NCBI GenBank assembly: GCA_034509925.1
Contig: CM067532.1
Span: 3,800,142 to 3,864,141, forward strand
Length of the DNA: 64,000 bases
Reading direction: 5' to 3'
From: Hirudinaria manillensis
Lineage: Eukaryota; Annelida; Clitellata; Hirudinida; Hirudinidae
Both the position numbers and the translations under genes were made by a program. A model generated the notes under the pieces. It ran no database searches and was not told the origin of the DNA. It was given only the letters and a program-made list of their open reading frames with translations. This document shows, in pieces, positions 38,524 through 51,523 of the stretch. Each line of letters starts with the position of its first letter. Within the stretch, counting starts at the first letter, position 1.

Positions 38524-40719
38524 ATGAGCCAAATGGATACAGAATGTCAGAAGACTTTGAAAAGATTTCAAATGATAGAAAACGAGGCGGAAATTGAAGT
38601 CGGAAATTTAGAAAATTCAATGATTGAACGTGACTTGATCAACAATTCTTCATCAAGCATTGATGAACTTGAAAACCCCTCAAGTTTCCCTATTAACGAA
38701 CCAAGCCTTGAGCGTTTTGTGAATGAAACCACAAATATTACAGAAATAGATTTCACTTTAAGCAGTCTAAGTAGTTGTCCAAGTAGCGAAACTCATCCTG
38801 CAAGTTCTGGTGTTTCTTCTATTGAAACCCTGAGGTCTGCAACGACCAACTCTTGTCCTGATTGCGGCAAAACGTTTGGCACAATCAGCGGACTCAAGCA
38901 GCACCGTCACATTCACGAAAGTTACAAACCTTTCAAGTGCGAATCCTGCACTAAAGCATATACCCAGTTTTCCAACCTATGCCGTCACAGACGCATGCAT
39001 GCCGCTTGTCGACAGAGACCGTTTTGTCGTCAATGTGGTCAAGTATTTCAGAATTCGACTGCTCTCTTTAAACATAAAAGATTCTGCGACGTACTCATTT
39101 TCGCCAGGCGCTCTGAACACCTCGGAGTAATGGAACCGACTCCCTCCAAAGGGTCGTACCAACAAAATCTTTCTTCATTTAGAAAAGAAAGCCCAATAGA
39201 AGGTTCGCTACCTCCAACTAATCTGTTATGGAAAGGCATCTCCAATCAGACTTCGCTTAAAAACAGCCATTTCATGGAATCATACATGATGAATCCCAGC
39301 AGTGTCAGTTATCTCAAAAAGATGTCGGATAACTACTTTAACTTTGCAGTTTCAAATAAGAATCATTTGCCGTCCTTAAACAATGACTTTTCATTTCAGG
39401 ACTTCTACTTTCCGCAAACACTACGTTTAACCTCCCTTTTCCCATTCCTCTCCAAAAATATAATAAATCAACCTTTGGTAGAATTTGACGAAAGGATATC
39501 CAAAGGAACGCCACAGAATTCCGTAAGAAAATTAGAAAACCATGGAATTAAAAATCGATTGTGTTTACAAAATAAGCCTGGATTTTCTTACCAGTCTAAT
39601 CATGTTCATCATATAAATAAGGAATGTGCCGTCGACAACCCAATTCTTTCCAGGGACAAAAGTACAAATAGAAATGACACGGTTGAAAAAAATGAAGTTG
39701 TTAAAAAAGAAAATCAGCTGAGTTCGACAATAATCGAAATGTCTTCAGCAATTCGCAGAAAATGCAATTTTGCGGACGTGAATAGTCTGGCGGGTAGTGA
39801 TTGTCAACCTTTGGATCTCAGCGTCAGCCAATGTTTTAAAACCCCAAGTATTGCAGTAGCGGGAAGACAATCTCCTAAAGAAGATGAAAATAATATCATA
39901 GGAAGAGAAGATTCTAACATTCTAAATCAAGATCAGTCTTTTGCCTCGATCAAGAAAAGTAATAACAATCGTTTCCAAGCTTCCCCGGTGTTTCTAGAGC
40001 AGAAGATTTTCAAATCAGTCCACGAAAAGTCATTTCTGATTCACGATGTAGAGGTCAGACCTCACTTTATAACACCCGTTGAACATTCAAGCCAAACAAT
40101 TAATATGAAGAAGAATGAAGATTTTTCAAAAATTACTAATGAAAATTGTACTCTTCCAAAGAATTTCATCGATCCTTTTCAACAGCAGCAACATTACGAT
40201 CCGGGAATTTTTGGACAAAGATCACTTCTATATAATAGTAACTTTAACTACAACAAAAAGCAATCCATATCACCAGCTTATCTGATGAAAGATAGAACAG
40301 TTTTAAAAATGTCGTCTTCGATCATCAGAGAGCGATACAAGTGCCGCTTCTGCTATAAAGTTTTTCCAAGATCTGCAAACTTAACGAGGCATCTTCGAAC
40401 CCACACAGGTGAACAGCCTTACAAATGCGCACACTGCGATCGCTCTTTCAGCATCTCTTCCAATCTGCAAAGGCACGTCAGAAACATCCATAAGAGAGTC
40501 AAACCTTTCAAGTGCAAGCACTGCGGAAGACCTTTTGGTCAACAGATAAATTTGAATCGACATCTTCTGAGGCATAAAAAAGAATGCATGAAGTTAGGAA
40601 AGGACAACATCGAGGATTTCGAAGAGGAGGAGGACGAAGTTGAAATTGAACTTAAAACTGAAGAAAATATGACACAAATGCATAACAATAGGAAAATATC
40701 AATATCAACTAGTGAATGA
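38524..40719 (+). CDS. EVI1/Mecom/PRDM16-like zinc-finger transcription factor lacking the PR domain
   Basis: The family comprises nuclear DNA-binding repressors or activators (vertebrate MECOM and PRDM16, Drosophila hamlet). From ATG 38524 the frame runs 731 codons without an intron. Residues 1-110 are acidic and Ser-rich. Three fingers follow (about 111-190): [36 protein letters not shown] and [13 protein letters not shown]. They match EVI1 fingers 5-7, including the final Cys ligand. PLDLS at 429-433 is a CtBP-binding motif. Three C-terminal fingers (about 605-690: [50 protein letters not shown]) match EVI1 8-10, and an acidic tail follows. The PR/SET domain and fingers 1-4 are missing from this exon. 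A tacaattttgcag acceptor touches the ATG, so an upstream exon is possible. AATAAA is at 40778. Confidence 0.9.
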   Translation: MSQMDTECQKTLKRFQMIENEAEIEVGNLENSMIERDLINNSSSSIDELENPSSFPINEPSLERFVNETTNITEIDFTLSSLSSCPSSETHPASSGVSSIETLRSATTNSCPDCGKTFGTISGLKQHRHIHESYKPFKCESCTKAYTQFSNLCRHRRMHAACRQRPFCRQCGQVFQNSTALFKHKRFCDVLIFARRSEHLGVMEPTPSKGSYQQNLSSFRKESPIEGSLPPTNLLWKGISNQTSLKNSHFMESYMMNPSSVSYLKKMSDNYFNFAVSNKNHLPSLNNDFSFQDFYFPQTLRLTSLFPFLSKNIINQPLVEFDERISKGTPQNSVRKLENHGIKNRLCLQNKPGFSYQSNHVHHINKECAVDNPILSRDKSTNRNDTVEKNEVVKKENQLSSTIIEMSSAIRRKCNFADVNSLAGSDCQPLDLSVSQCFKTPSIAVAGRQSPKEDENNIIGREDSNILNQDQSFASIKKSNNNRFQASPVFLEQKIFKSVHEKSFLIHDVEVRPHFITPVEHSSQTINMKKNEDFSKITNENCTLPKNFIDPFQQQQHYDPGIFGQRSLLYNSNFNYNKKQSISPAYLMKDRTVLKMSSSIIRERYKCRFCYKVFPRSANLTRHLRTHTGEQPYKCAHCDRSFSISSNLQRHVRNIHKRVKPFKCKHCGRPFGQQINLNRHLLRHKKECMKLGKDNIEDFEEEEDEVEIELKTEENMTQMHNNRKISISTSE

Positions 40720-43308
40720 AGCAGGAAGCTTACATAAGACTTTGTACGATTTGTCCGTTTTGTTGATTCCATCTACAAATAAATTTAAAAAAAAAAGGGC
40801 TAGTTATTGTTTCGTCATAAGTTTCTTAGCTAATTGACTTTGAATTCAAAACAAAGTTAAGTGCAAATACCGCTTTTGTTGTTATGTTATTACTTCATAA
40901 CACAATTTCTCCGCATTTTAGTGTGCATATTGATTTTAAAATAACAGCTTCTTTTGTTAGCTGATGTTTGCATGTCCAAAGATGAATCGTGTCTGTTAGA
41001 TTTCTGCATCAAATACTTTCGAACTCAAATTTTATGGGGACCGATGTTAAAGTCCTTACATTATTATTTGATAATATAATAATTTGTAAAAACTTGTGAA
41101 GGCAGTTAAATCAAATTTCAATAACAACGACAACGGCGGCTACAACTGCGATGACTACGACAACAATACTACTAGGGTAACTATATTTTTCCTTGTATCT
41201 CTTTTGTCAAAATACACAGCCTCTTTCTGCAAACGTCAATGGAAGACTTGAAATGTTGTTGAATGGGACGAGAAGGTGTGAGCCAGTCTTCTTAAGTTAT
41301 ATAGATGATTAATGGAGAGAATTGCGTGTGTGACAACTTCAACAATGAAAAGAATAATGACGTTAATAGCTTGCAAAGGATGAAGTATCTCTTTCAGATC
41401 GATTCGAACTTTGAGGCTGTTAAGTTTTCTTCAAAATAATTTGTGCCACATGGACAGACGTAATTCTAAAATACTCCTTGATTTTGAGACAAGAAAGCGA
41501 TGTCCAATGAACAACGTCTAAGAGTATTTTGCCCCATGACTACTGATCAGAATCAAAAACAGTTCGTTCTCCAGAATGTCCGAGGGTTAGTTTGTCCCCA
41601 CCTCACTCCCTACTAACAGTTACTGACTGTTGAACAAGGAACTAAACTTTACCTCTTAATCACTAGTAAAATTAATAATGACAACAACAACAGTAATAAT
41701 AACAGAACTCCTTGTCCTTAAAATACATTCTCTGTGCGCCTGGAAAGTGACATCGACATAGTATCTGGTACGATTAGGCCTGGTACATGACAACAAAGTT
41801 TTGAAATGTGACATTCAAGATGCTCACGAGTGGATGTTTGAGAAATTCCCCAGAGATTGCCTTTGTGCTTGCATGTTTATATCCACCTGTAGAGGAATTA
41901 TAGCTGAAAAATCGTTCAGATTCTTGAATGATTGGGGAGTTTTTTGCCACGTAATATTCAGTAATATTAATTGTTATGCTGATGACTGTGACCGACATCT
42001 TTTTTTTTATAAGGACTTAATTTAATTCTCATGTCCAGGTTAATCTCAGACCTTTGAGGGTTTGCTAAACCTTCTTCATAAATGTTCTTGTTTTTAATAT
42101 TTGTGAGGTCCAGAAATAATGTATTTATAAGTACCATAAGCATAAATAAGGGTACTTAGACAATTTATGTAGCTTAGCGAGGATATTTGACGTTCAGAGC
42201 AAAACAACCCAAATTTGCTCCCCGGCTGCTATCCCAATATCTCTGTTAGTATCAAGCAGCATCTTACAGTCGAAAATGTCAGTGCACAGTTCTTGTCCGT
42301 CAATATCGGCGGCATAGAAGTTTAAAAACTCTCAGCACCTTTGAAGGAGGACATGTTGGTCATCTACATCTTCACTCTACGTTCAATTAAATCGTTTAAC
42401 CAGTAGATCTCACGCACGACTGTAACCCAGTAGCAGCAGGCGTTGGCCAAAACAGCATAGTTTGTATTCTGTAAAATAAGTGTGCATTCCAGTTTTCATT
42501 AATTTCTACATCTGATCAACCAAATCCATTTCACATTTGGCGTCCCCCACTGGATGAGACGGAGTTAACGCCCGGCTGCCCCCTCGCTAGGCCGCTGCTT
42601 CCAGAGGCTGGGAGCAAGGGTTAATGTTTTTACGTCGCCTGCGAGAACTCAATTTTCTGAGTCAGTTAAATGCAGCTAATAACTACACACACAAAATTTC
42701 ATTGATGCTATCAACATTATTATTATTGTTGTTGATATTATTAATGTTTTTATTATTATTATTACTATTATTATTATTAAGTGATATTTTTAAAATCTGC
42801 TTACTGAACTGTGTCATCTCACGTTCGTCGCATTAGACCCTTAAATGACTCGCGAGAGATTAATATGAAGGACTGTTGATAGCGGAGTAAATGCATTTCA
42901 CATGGAAATAAACGCATTCATGTTAATTAAACTGATCAATTGCTCTCATTAAAAAGCATTTAACATATTTAACTTTATGGTTTAATTTTCTCAACTTTGA
43001 GTACTCTTAGATCATCTTATCAAAGTGAACGGTGTGCTTTTTTTAAAGACAGATTTATTACATCAAGTTATTACACGTTATTCTCGTGGCGCGCTCGTGA
43101 TGCCATTGCACGTGATATTAATTGATTGTAATGTTTGTGGCATTAATAGAGAGATCCTCATTTTCTTATAATGTTCTAATTATCTCAATTATATTTCATT
43201 TGATTTTATACTTATTATCATCATGCTTTTACTACCAACAGCATTCGGTTTATGTCTGCAACATTATCAAAAACATTGTTGTCGCATTTAAACCATCATT
43301 AACAACTA
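40720..43308. other. Intergenic 3' of the zinc-finger gene
   Basis: No supported gene. It includes an ATT/GTT simple-repeat stretch at 42716-42780 and a short GC-rich patch near 42540-42620 of unknown nature. Confidence 0.5.
42716..42780. repeat. ATT-rich simple repeat
   Basis: Imperfect (ATT)n with GTT interruptions. Confidence 0.8.
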
Positions 43309-43474
43309 CAGTAAAACCTGCCTCTAGGGACAGCTAGACTCTGCACGAAAATAGTGTCCCTGTGGACAGGTTCATTTTATCAGGTTATGTTATACTAAAA
43401 GGAAATAGGTTCGTAGAAAAACGGCTCTCAGGACAGATTTTACCCTTTTCTCGGGTAATTCGCAGGTTTTGTTA
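43309..43474. mobile_element. Small pogo/Tigger-like MITE
   Basis: It begins CAGTAAAACCTGC after a TA dinucleotide and ends GCAGGTTTTGTTA before TA, giving inverted termini that share AAAACCTGC. CAGTAAAACCT is close to the pogo/Tigger terminal consensus. At about 166 bp it has no coding capacity. Confidence 0.6.
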
Positions 43475-45829
43475 TAAATGCCAACGAATAATCGTTCACA
43501 AGTTCACAATGTTTATTTGTCGTTTTTAGTTTATGTTAATAACCTTGAAAATCTAAGCTGAATGAAAATATTTAAAGTTTCGAAATTCTTGTTTGTACTG
43601 GCATGCATGTTGGTTCAGCTTGTCACCATGTTATATCACTAATGATATCAGGATTATGGTCTTTGTCCTCACTATAACCATTAAAATAAATTCGTCAAAG
43701 AACAATAACTGAAGATTGTCCACAATAAAACTGGATGGACTGACGGTCGATGGATCGATGCTGCTTAGCGATCAGGAATGACAGATGTGTGGGACATCTA
43801 TATAAGCTGGAGGCAGAAACGAATCCACCCACATCCATTGGAATCGAATGCCTTTCAATTTTCAATGAAAACCGGTCACCGAACCAACGGAAATTAAATT
43901 TTAATGAATTCAAAATCCAGTAGTTTCTTGTTGAAACTTGTTAAGGGTCGCCATTAGTTTCATTATTATTTAATCATATCATTATAATTATTTAACTTTA
44001 ATTCTACAAAGTAGCACCAACTGATTAAAAAGAAACATTAATAGCTAGATGCTTCATGTTTCGTGATCCAAATTGCTCGTTTAAATAACTGATGCCGAAA
44101 GTAAGTAATACCGTCTCCTGGGAAGGCAGGAAATGCCAGAGGATGGGAGTTAAATAGTGAGATACGCTATTTTTTCGAAATTTTCTTAATAACAGTAATT
44201 CATTTATAATTTGGCTATAGTAATGTTAATTAACATGGCTTTAACATTTCCTTTTGTTTACTTTTAAATTATAAAATTTGCTTCCTTAGTGGTTTTATCT
44301 TGAATGTCTTGTTTTAATATTGACCACTTTACGAAAAGTTTAGCGAGGAAACAGCAATTTCAATGGATATTCTTGCTGGAATTTTAGATCAATTTTCATT
44401 TGCAATTGGAGCCTTCAATTACTAGAAGAATTTTTAGATACAACAAACGAATTAAAATTGAAATTCAAGAATGGCATCAGTTTTGGTTAAGAAGTCATAG
44501 GCCAAAACTTTTTCGCAGATCAGCTGAGATTCCATCTAAGTGAATGGTTGCGCTAATTTCTTAATTCTATTTCTTCACCAAATGCAAGATTATTAATTTA
44601 CCAAAACTTTAATTTGTCAGATTTACCATATGTTTGAAGAAGTTTAATTTTACAACAAACATGAGAGCCTTGATGTCTTTATGTATTTCGCTAACATTAA
44701 TGGTTAATGGGGTCTTTAAGGCAGTCATTCATTCGTCGTCATGGCAATTGAGACGAAGCTGAGAAAGCAAAATAAATACGTTGACTTTTCCATCGGTGGT
44801 TCCTTAATGAATTCAGGGGTGAAGCTCTTTGTTAAGAGGCGCTTCTTTGTTGTTGCTCGTGACACGAGGAAGCACCACCCATCGTTTCCAAAATCCCACA
44901 ACAATCATTACAGACCGAACATAAATTCTTAACTACTATCGTAATTATAAGTTTATTCTTTTAATTTTATTAACCTTCTCGATTTATTCCATGGAATGAA
45001 ACGATAAGTAGGTTTTTTGCTGCGAAAATATGGAGACTAGTGGTTTTTAATGAAAATATGAAATACGATTCAAAATCATATTAAATAAGTAAAATCGTAG
45101 AAAAGACGTTCAAGCCGTCTTTGGAATAAAAGTAACAAATCCAAGCAAAAATGGAGTGTTAGAAAGGATTCGAATCCTATTGTTTTTAGATTGATTGTGT
45201 TCTCAGTGAGCAGATTTCCCTCGATTGCTTTGCAATGCCGGGGCGTGTCATTTCTGTTATATGTTGAATTGTGAAAGATATAGTCTTCCATTCAACTTTC
45301 CTATCAATTTTGTAATTTACAAAATAACTTTTGGGAATGGAGCTTGAAGTTTATGCTTGTACGAATTCTTTTAAAGCTACCGAGTTAAACTCAGATTGAT
45401 CCATTTAAATCATATATTACGCTCATTGCAATACATTCGATTTACTAAATGTCATTACCTAGGAAAATACAAATGGAAAATGATAAGTCTAGGAAATAAA
45501 ATAGGAACTGCTGAATTGATTGCCTCAAAGCGCGACAACGGAATGTAAGAAACTTGCCATAATTTATGAATGCTTCGCACCTTCGTCAGCATCAAAGGTC
45601 TCCAACGAGTGATTGGCAAACATCTATTATGCCGATAGAAAGTGAGACTGGATGAAAATGTTGAGATAGGTGTGAATTGAAATTTGATTGAATAATAACT
45701 TTCCATTGGAAATTTCATCACAATAATTCTAATTAATTAATGCTCAACACTCTCTTCTATCAATTTGTTGTAGGCTACAAGCCGCCTTTTTGATCCTCTT
45801 GTTCAAAGTGATTAGTTTCGACATGATTT
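43475..45829. other. Intergenic, nothing recognised
   Basis: AT-rich with short unrelated ORFs only. Confidence 0.4.
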
Positions 45830-46830
45830 CTATCTGCGGTCAAAGCCTTTGAACCCTGACCTGGAGATAATTGAGCTGTTTGGAAATATTTTGTTTGCTG
45901 GCATTGCCAGTAATGATTTTTTTAAAAATTGTTTCATGGCGCGAATAATTATGCCGAACATGTCATTCCATGTCATTAAGGATCTTATGATCTCCAAGGT
46001 TGGAAGCATACAATGCTCTGGCCTTGCTAGATTGTTGTGGTACTGGATAAGTAGCAGGCTTGTAAGTACTGCATTCGGAAGGCTTATCTCATATGAAAAA
46101 ATTGGAGACAAGGATATCGAGATACTTTCTGACAATGATGAATCCGTTCAACACAAAACAAACGTTCGGTATAAAACAAACAGTGAGCTTGGTGTGTGTA
46201 GTTGTTGGATAACAAGGTGCCTTTTGTAAACATTAAGCAGCATTCCAAATAGGTATGTCATGCCTTTTCCCAAATATTCATACTTGTCAATTGATGATAA
46301 AAACTCCTGTATGCAACTGATACTAGAAGCAATGCCTGCCAATTTCTTTGCACCTCTGACTTCTAGCATTTCAGAAATGCAGAGCATCCAATCTGACAGC
46401 CATGCAATTTCCGATTTATTAGTTGTTATGCAAGATTTAAATTGCTAAATGAATACTTCAGTCATATCTTTTGACAGCAGTTTTATAAAAAAAAATATAC
46501 TCCAGCAGCAGCTTAAAAGGATTTCAGAAATGTTCAGTGCCAGTAAGAGTTTCTTGGAAGATGGTGCTCAAGTGCCTGACAAAGGTGTGTAGCAAATTTA
46601 CAATTACGCATCAGCACTAAATTAGTCGTACGTCCACTATCGGGAAAATTCGTCCAACCCACATCCATAGCAAAGAGGTAGCGGCATCTGGTTATGCAGG
46701 TCGCAGAGCAGAAAGAACACTGATATCTGGAAGTTGCAAGCTTTGGCACACAAAAGACTTAGATCCTTGTCCACTGCTTCATAAAACAACAGGCCAAGAG
46801 TCACAGCCAAGACCATTAATATCAATATAA
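45830..46830. other. Tract of longer ORFs on both strands, probably a decayed element
   Basis: A plus-strand ORF of 126 codons (45849-46229) continues after one stop as protein-like sequence to about 46600. The minus strand has two in-frame ORFs (46387-46148 and 46135-45830). The plus strand reads more like protein (DLEIIELFGNIL, KIGDKDIEILSDNDESVQ). No family recognised; a dead transposase or retrocopy is the likeliest guess. Confidence 0.25.
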
Positions 46831-47159
46831 AAAATGAGGGCTTTATAAGTGTTTAGCTTTGTTTCATAATAAAGCTACACCTATTACACTTACAAACCTG
46901 GATTATTCCACAAATACTACACTTTCATGGTAATTCGTGAAGTGCAGAAATAGTCTTGGCTTGTATTTTTAGCAGAATTAGATCTAAAAATAAACATGCA
47001 GGTCGTAAGCTCAGATCTACAATCCAATGAATAAAACGAAAACGGTTGATTTTGCTTAATGTCTATTAGAAAAAGAGTAACAATCAGCATTGAATGGATA
47101 TAAATCCTGTTGGCAATTATACCACTGATGCAGATGCTTAATACAATGGCTATGTTGCG

Positions 47160-47345
47160 TAATTTCCAAGTTATATAAGCAATAAATATAAAATAATTAA
47201 ACTTTGCCAATCACGGCGCAGTTTGCGTAAGCTCCGCCCCGTCTCTATTTGCATACTCAAAGGGCAAATATGCAGCCGGTCCCCCTGTAAGCGAATTAAG
47301 AGACCCCTTAAGGCCCCGTCACCGTTGGAACCCCCACATCCCCGT
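47160..47345. promoter_or_regulatory. GC-rich cluster of CCAAT, GC-box and octamer motifs
   Basis: Within an AT-rich desert this patch holds CCAAT (about 47208), a GC box CTCCGCCCC (about 47232), a consensus octamer ATTTGCAT (about 47246), and a near-inverted octamer GCAAATATGC. TATATAA-like sequence lies to the left (about 47170). This is the motif set of histone and snRNA promoters. No histone or snRNA gene was found on either side, so it may be an enhancer, an orphan promoter or chance. Confidence 0.35.
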
Positions 47346-48900
47346 CGAATTTATATTTTTTTCAATTAATTATGTTGAACTTTAATAAAAGTTTCAAGTA
47401 AGATCACCCATTGAAGTCGTAAAGATGCTTATTATGTTATTACAAGCATTACACTTATCTCATGTTAAAAAGAATTCAAAAAGTTTATGAAAGTTTTGTC
47501 AAATGTACAAAAATTACGTTCGATCCAAAAACAAAAGGGATATTTTTCTTTAGACACAGCGTTAAACTGTCGACTCAAGCAGAGAAAGTAAAACAAGAAG
47601 CAGAACCTCTTCGCCACATCTTCTTCCCTTACCCAAGTGAGCTTCACCTTCTAACTATATTCTACCGCTGTAATCGTTGTCGCATGATAATGATGTACTT
47701 CCAGTGGAGGGAGGGACTGGAGCGGCAATTTTGAGGGGTAAAAATTTATATTTTACGAAATTTTATATCAAAATAATGTTTTAAAAATGTTATTATTGTT
47801 AGTTATTGCCTTTAAGCGATTTTTCGACCTAAGCCGTGCCTAAGGAGAGGGGTGCAGCCGGAACATTGTTCCAGGGCCAATGGAGCTCGAAGGGAACTCA
47901 TGAAATCAGAAATACTAGGCTTTACGATTTTTTAAGGATGGAGACACTTAAAAACCAAAAATAACGCCCGAGCTAAGCGGAGCTGGGAAACTTTGGCAGG
48001 GGCCAAATTTTTTAAGAGACAATGTTAGCGATGTTGAGGGGACAGAACGGAGGAATATGTATGAAAATATTGAATTTCAAGTTTGAATCTGCCCCCTTTG
48101 TTAGCTTTAAAAATGTGGTTATTATTTAATCACTGTGAAAATCCGCTCTAGATGAGTTCAACCATCATAAAATGTTTACAAAAGTCACAATGGATCTTGC
48201 CGTCCCTGATTGCAACTTAAGTTTGCAAAATCCTTTCCATTCTTTACGATTATCAAGTCCGATGTGAGCATCTTTCCTCCAAGTTTTGTCCACACGTCCG
48301 AGATCCACCCGCGACCGATGCTGAATGTAACTGAATTATTATCGATACTTGCGTTTAACTTGTGAATTAGAATATTTGACTTAGAATCAGCACGTTAAAG
48401 ATTAAAATTTAATCCAGTTTCCAAGTGGGGAGATAACCTATTTATGATCAATCAGTACCCTACTGGTGGCAGCGGCATACCCAGGAATCCAACAATGACT
48501 GGTAGGGAGTCCCTTCTAGGGAAAACTATTGCAAATTATACTTATATGAATTATATGTAACAATATATGTTCGCTTTTCTATTTGCGTGTAGCGGTTGTT
48601 TAATGTACCATTACATAAATTTTTTCAACCAATAATCTATAATAAATAAACATATATATAAATAAAAATAAAATATTTAAAACTAAAGTTAATCGATGGT
48701 GGAATAGAGGCAAAAAATTAATTTTAAATAGAAGATCGGTTAAATAAAGATGTACTTTAAATGATTTATCGGTGACATGTCAAAATAGCTCGCCATACAA
48801 AATATTCCCGGCAAAAAAATAATTATGAAAAAGACTTCTTTAATTTTAAAATAATAAGATTTAATTACTTTAACAAGAATATTTAATTGCAACAATAATC
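47346..48900. other. Intergenic, nothing firm
   Basis: It contains a dispersed-repeat block near 47700-47880 related to 32205-32270, and AT-rich simple sequence near 48640-48680. No gene supported. Confidence 0.4.
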
Positions 48901-48923
48901 AATCCATTAAGTGTAACGACCAG

Positions 48924-49427
48924 TCAAAATGCCATCAGAAGTACTTTCCCAGCACTTGGATAGTGTTGGATGCCTTTTCCATCTTGACCACTGTTTATAT
49001 ATAAAGGATCAGAAACTTCATCTGGCAGAATGATACCTTGTATGATGTCTGTCAAAATGATTTTGGTCCTAAGTTTCATACCAACGCATTCGAAAGATTG
49101 GTAGAAAGTTGGCCGAGGAAAATTGAACCAACGCTTGATTCCCAGTAGGGAAGACATTGCAGACAAAGACAGAAACGTAGAATAGAACGGCTTGCCTTCT
49201 ATTGTGGAACGCCCAGGATCGCATCACTGACGCCTCATTAGAAGCATAGCATCGCAACTCTCATCAAAAAATCGATTGCCATCATCCATCAAACACATTG
49301 GTCGGTTTCTAAAAGAGCAGGATAAACCGGAGACAGAGATCATACGCTTTGAGGCAGGCAACAGGCCATCGGTGGCTTCGAAGGTTAAATAAGTGCAAAT
49401 GGATCGACGTCTTCGCACTCTTGTCAA
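48924..49427 (-). pseudogene. Unidentified ORF tract broken by one stop
   Basis: Two minus-strand ORFs (49427-49224 and 49166-48924) lie in the same frame, separated by one stop and about 19 codons of open sequence. The joined frame would be about 167 codons. Composition is protein-like but no family or motif is recognised. It may be a degenerate retrocopy or a chance open frame. Confidence 0.25.
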
Positions 49428-50444
49428 CTCAGAAAATTATCCCATATTTGCGTGGGATTGCTTACATTTTTCACAATTTAACAATCTCGAAGTCACTAAT
49501 TTGATCGAATACATTTTTAAATACGATATCTTGAATTTTATAGGAAGGCCATATTGGCCATATTTTGTTTCTGGTTACTTTGACAGAGTGCCACCGACAA
49601 TAAGGAAGCAAGAACATTCAAATTCTTTAAAATTAATGGAATGAAGAAATAAAAAATTTCATTCAAAGCTCAGAAATTGATTAAGATAAAATGTTGTATT
49701 TGTTGTGCTTTAATTAATTGATTTTAATTTCTTTACTTTATTTTCAAATACACATTTTGAATTGAACAACCCAAAGTTGCTAAAATTGTTTTATTTTATC
49801 GCCAATATATTATGACGATAAATATATTGACGAGAAAGGTTAAATAATTGCATCGAACTTTCCATCTAACTTCCAATGTCACATTTGACCCAAAAAATTC
49901 TAGCCTCGGGATATACTTTGTTGTGGAAAGTTCTATATCATCGGCTTTTGTGTAATCGTAGTTGTTACTGTTTCGATCAGTTGATATAGTTCCACCATTA
50001 TTAAAGTTACCATGTTTTAATGTTCAAAATTCCAATTTAAGTTTGGAGTTGCGACCTCTCACAGCTCGCGTATCATATGAACACCCCCCAAACTTTGCGC
50101 CACACATGCCTCCTATATTTTCAAGATAAGGCGAACAAAATAGTTTCTTTTGATCTGGATGTCAAATTGGTGGAAATCACTTCGGTACTTTTGGCCCCGG
50201 GCTGAATGGCATAAACCGCCATTTGAACGGATTTAAATAATGTATCTACCAAAAACATTATACAGATTCGAATAATTTTAACATTATGCTCTAATTTCTT
50301 CATTTTTTTTAATGTCGATGTTTTTATCCTGGTTCATTCTTTCGTTTCGATAATTCGAATCATTTAATTAAATTTTGATTACCTAAAACAGTAACAATAA
50401 AACTCAACCACTTAATACCACTGATAATAATATAGAGAAGGATC

Positions 50445-50554
50445 TACAGCAATAGAGGATTTAAAACAATATTTACAAACATCAATTCATTTTAGCCCAT
50501 ACAGCAATAGAGGATTTAAAACAATATTTACAAACATCAATTCATTTTAGCCCA
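50445..50554. repeat. Perfect 55-bp tandem duplication
   Basis: Two identical 55-bp units starting TACAGCAATAGAGGATTTAA (50445-50499 and 50500-50554), followed by a third TACA. Identity implies a recent event or an assembly stutter. Confidence 0.95.
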
Positions 50555-51165
50555 TACATACCCATACTCACAAAAAAGGATAAGATGTGAAAATTTTAAA
50601 AATTCCATCTACAAACGTCTCGGAACATCGTTCTACAAAAAAAAACCCAAACATCTGCTAACTATATTTAATCAACTTTTATTAGCTACCCAAGAGAGCC
50701 ATTTCGTAGGGTTGAACGGTCAGCGGCTAATGACGTTATTGAATCTGGCAATTAAATTAAACACTAAACATTCTAAAAACTTTATTTTGTTGTGACGTGT
50801 ACATCGTCAAAATCGGGGAAAAGCATATTTTACTAATTTATTCAATTGTTACCAGAGCGTTGGTAATTTTCTGTTTCCTGTTTTCGACAGAAATTGCGAT
50901 CTCCGAGCCGCCGCGTTGAGTAAAATAAGTGCATAAGTTTGGGCGGCAGGAATGACAACCAGAGACAAGGTGAAAACACTTCAGGTGGGCTGTAAAGCGA
51001 CCAGTGATATTCTGCTTCGATAAAAATGTTACTTCAAATTCAGTTTGTAACATCTCAATTTTCATTCAAATTTAATTTTAGTTTTAAATAAAAAGGGTCG
51101 ACACATTTGAGGATGGGGGACCCCTCCGAGAATTCCCGTCGGAAAGCTCTAAAGCGCAACTATAT

Positions 51166-51523
51166 CAGGGGTGTTTAAAGCGCGGCGCGCAGGCCAAACT
51201 CGGACCGCAGATATCGAAAACACAACTAACCACTATTCATTACCCGATTATTTATAATAATGTGTGCTATGAATTAGGCCTTTGTTCGTGGCCTGTCTCT
51301 AACTTTGCTCATTAAGTATGCTAAAGTAAATCTAGCATAATGGGAAAAAAGTGGGAGCTCTCCCAAAAGACTCGACACCTGAACATCACTTCAAGTTATT
51401 CAGCATCATTCATCAGATTTCAAGAAACTGACGAGACATTCCGGCAACAAACAACAATCACTGACAATCTTTTGAAGTTGGTCCTCACCAAACAAAAACT
51501 TGCAGGACCCATTGCAAAATTGA
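51166..51523. mobile_element. hAT (Charlie-like) fragment
   Basis: The left end CAGGGGTGTTTAAAGCGCGG resembles the hAT-Charlie terminal consensus. Possible 8-bp target duplications AACTATAT (51158-51165) and AACTCTAT (51529-51536) match at 7 of 8. The right terminus is badly diverged. An inner 62-codon ORF (51340-51528) has no recognised domain. Confidence 0.5.

Noticed and set aside
38876..39245. Several 60-85 codon ORFs in other frames of the zinc-finger gene
   Set aside because: They are shadows of the conserved zinc-finger frame.
45166..45177. GGATTCGAATCC, resembling a tRNA T-loop / B box
   Set aside because: No acceptor stem, A box or cloverleaf fits around it, and a short palindrome in AT-rich DNA is not enough for a tRNA or SINE call.
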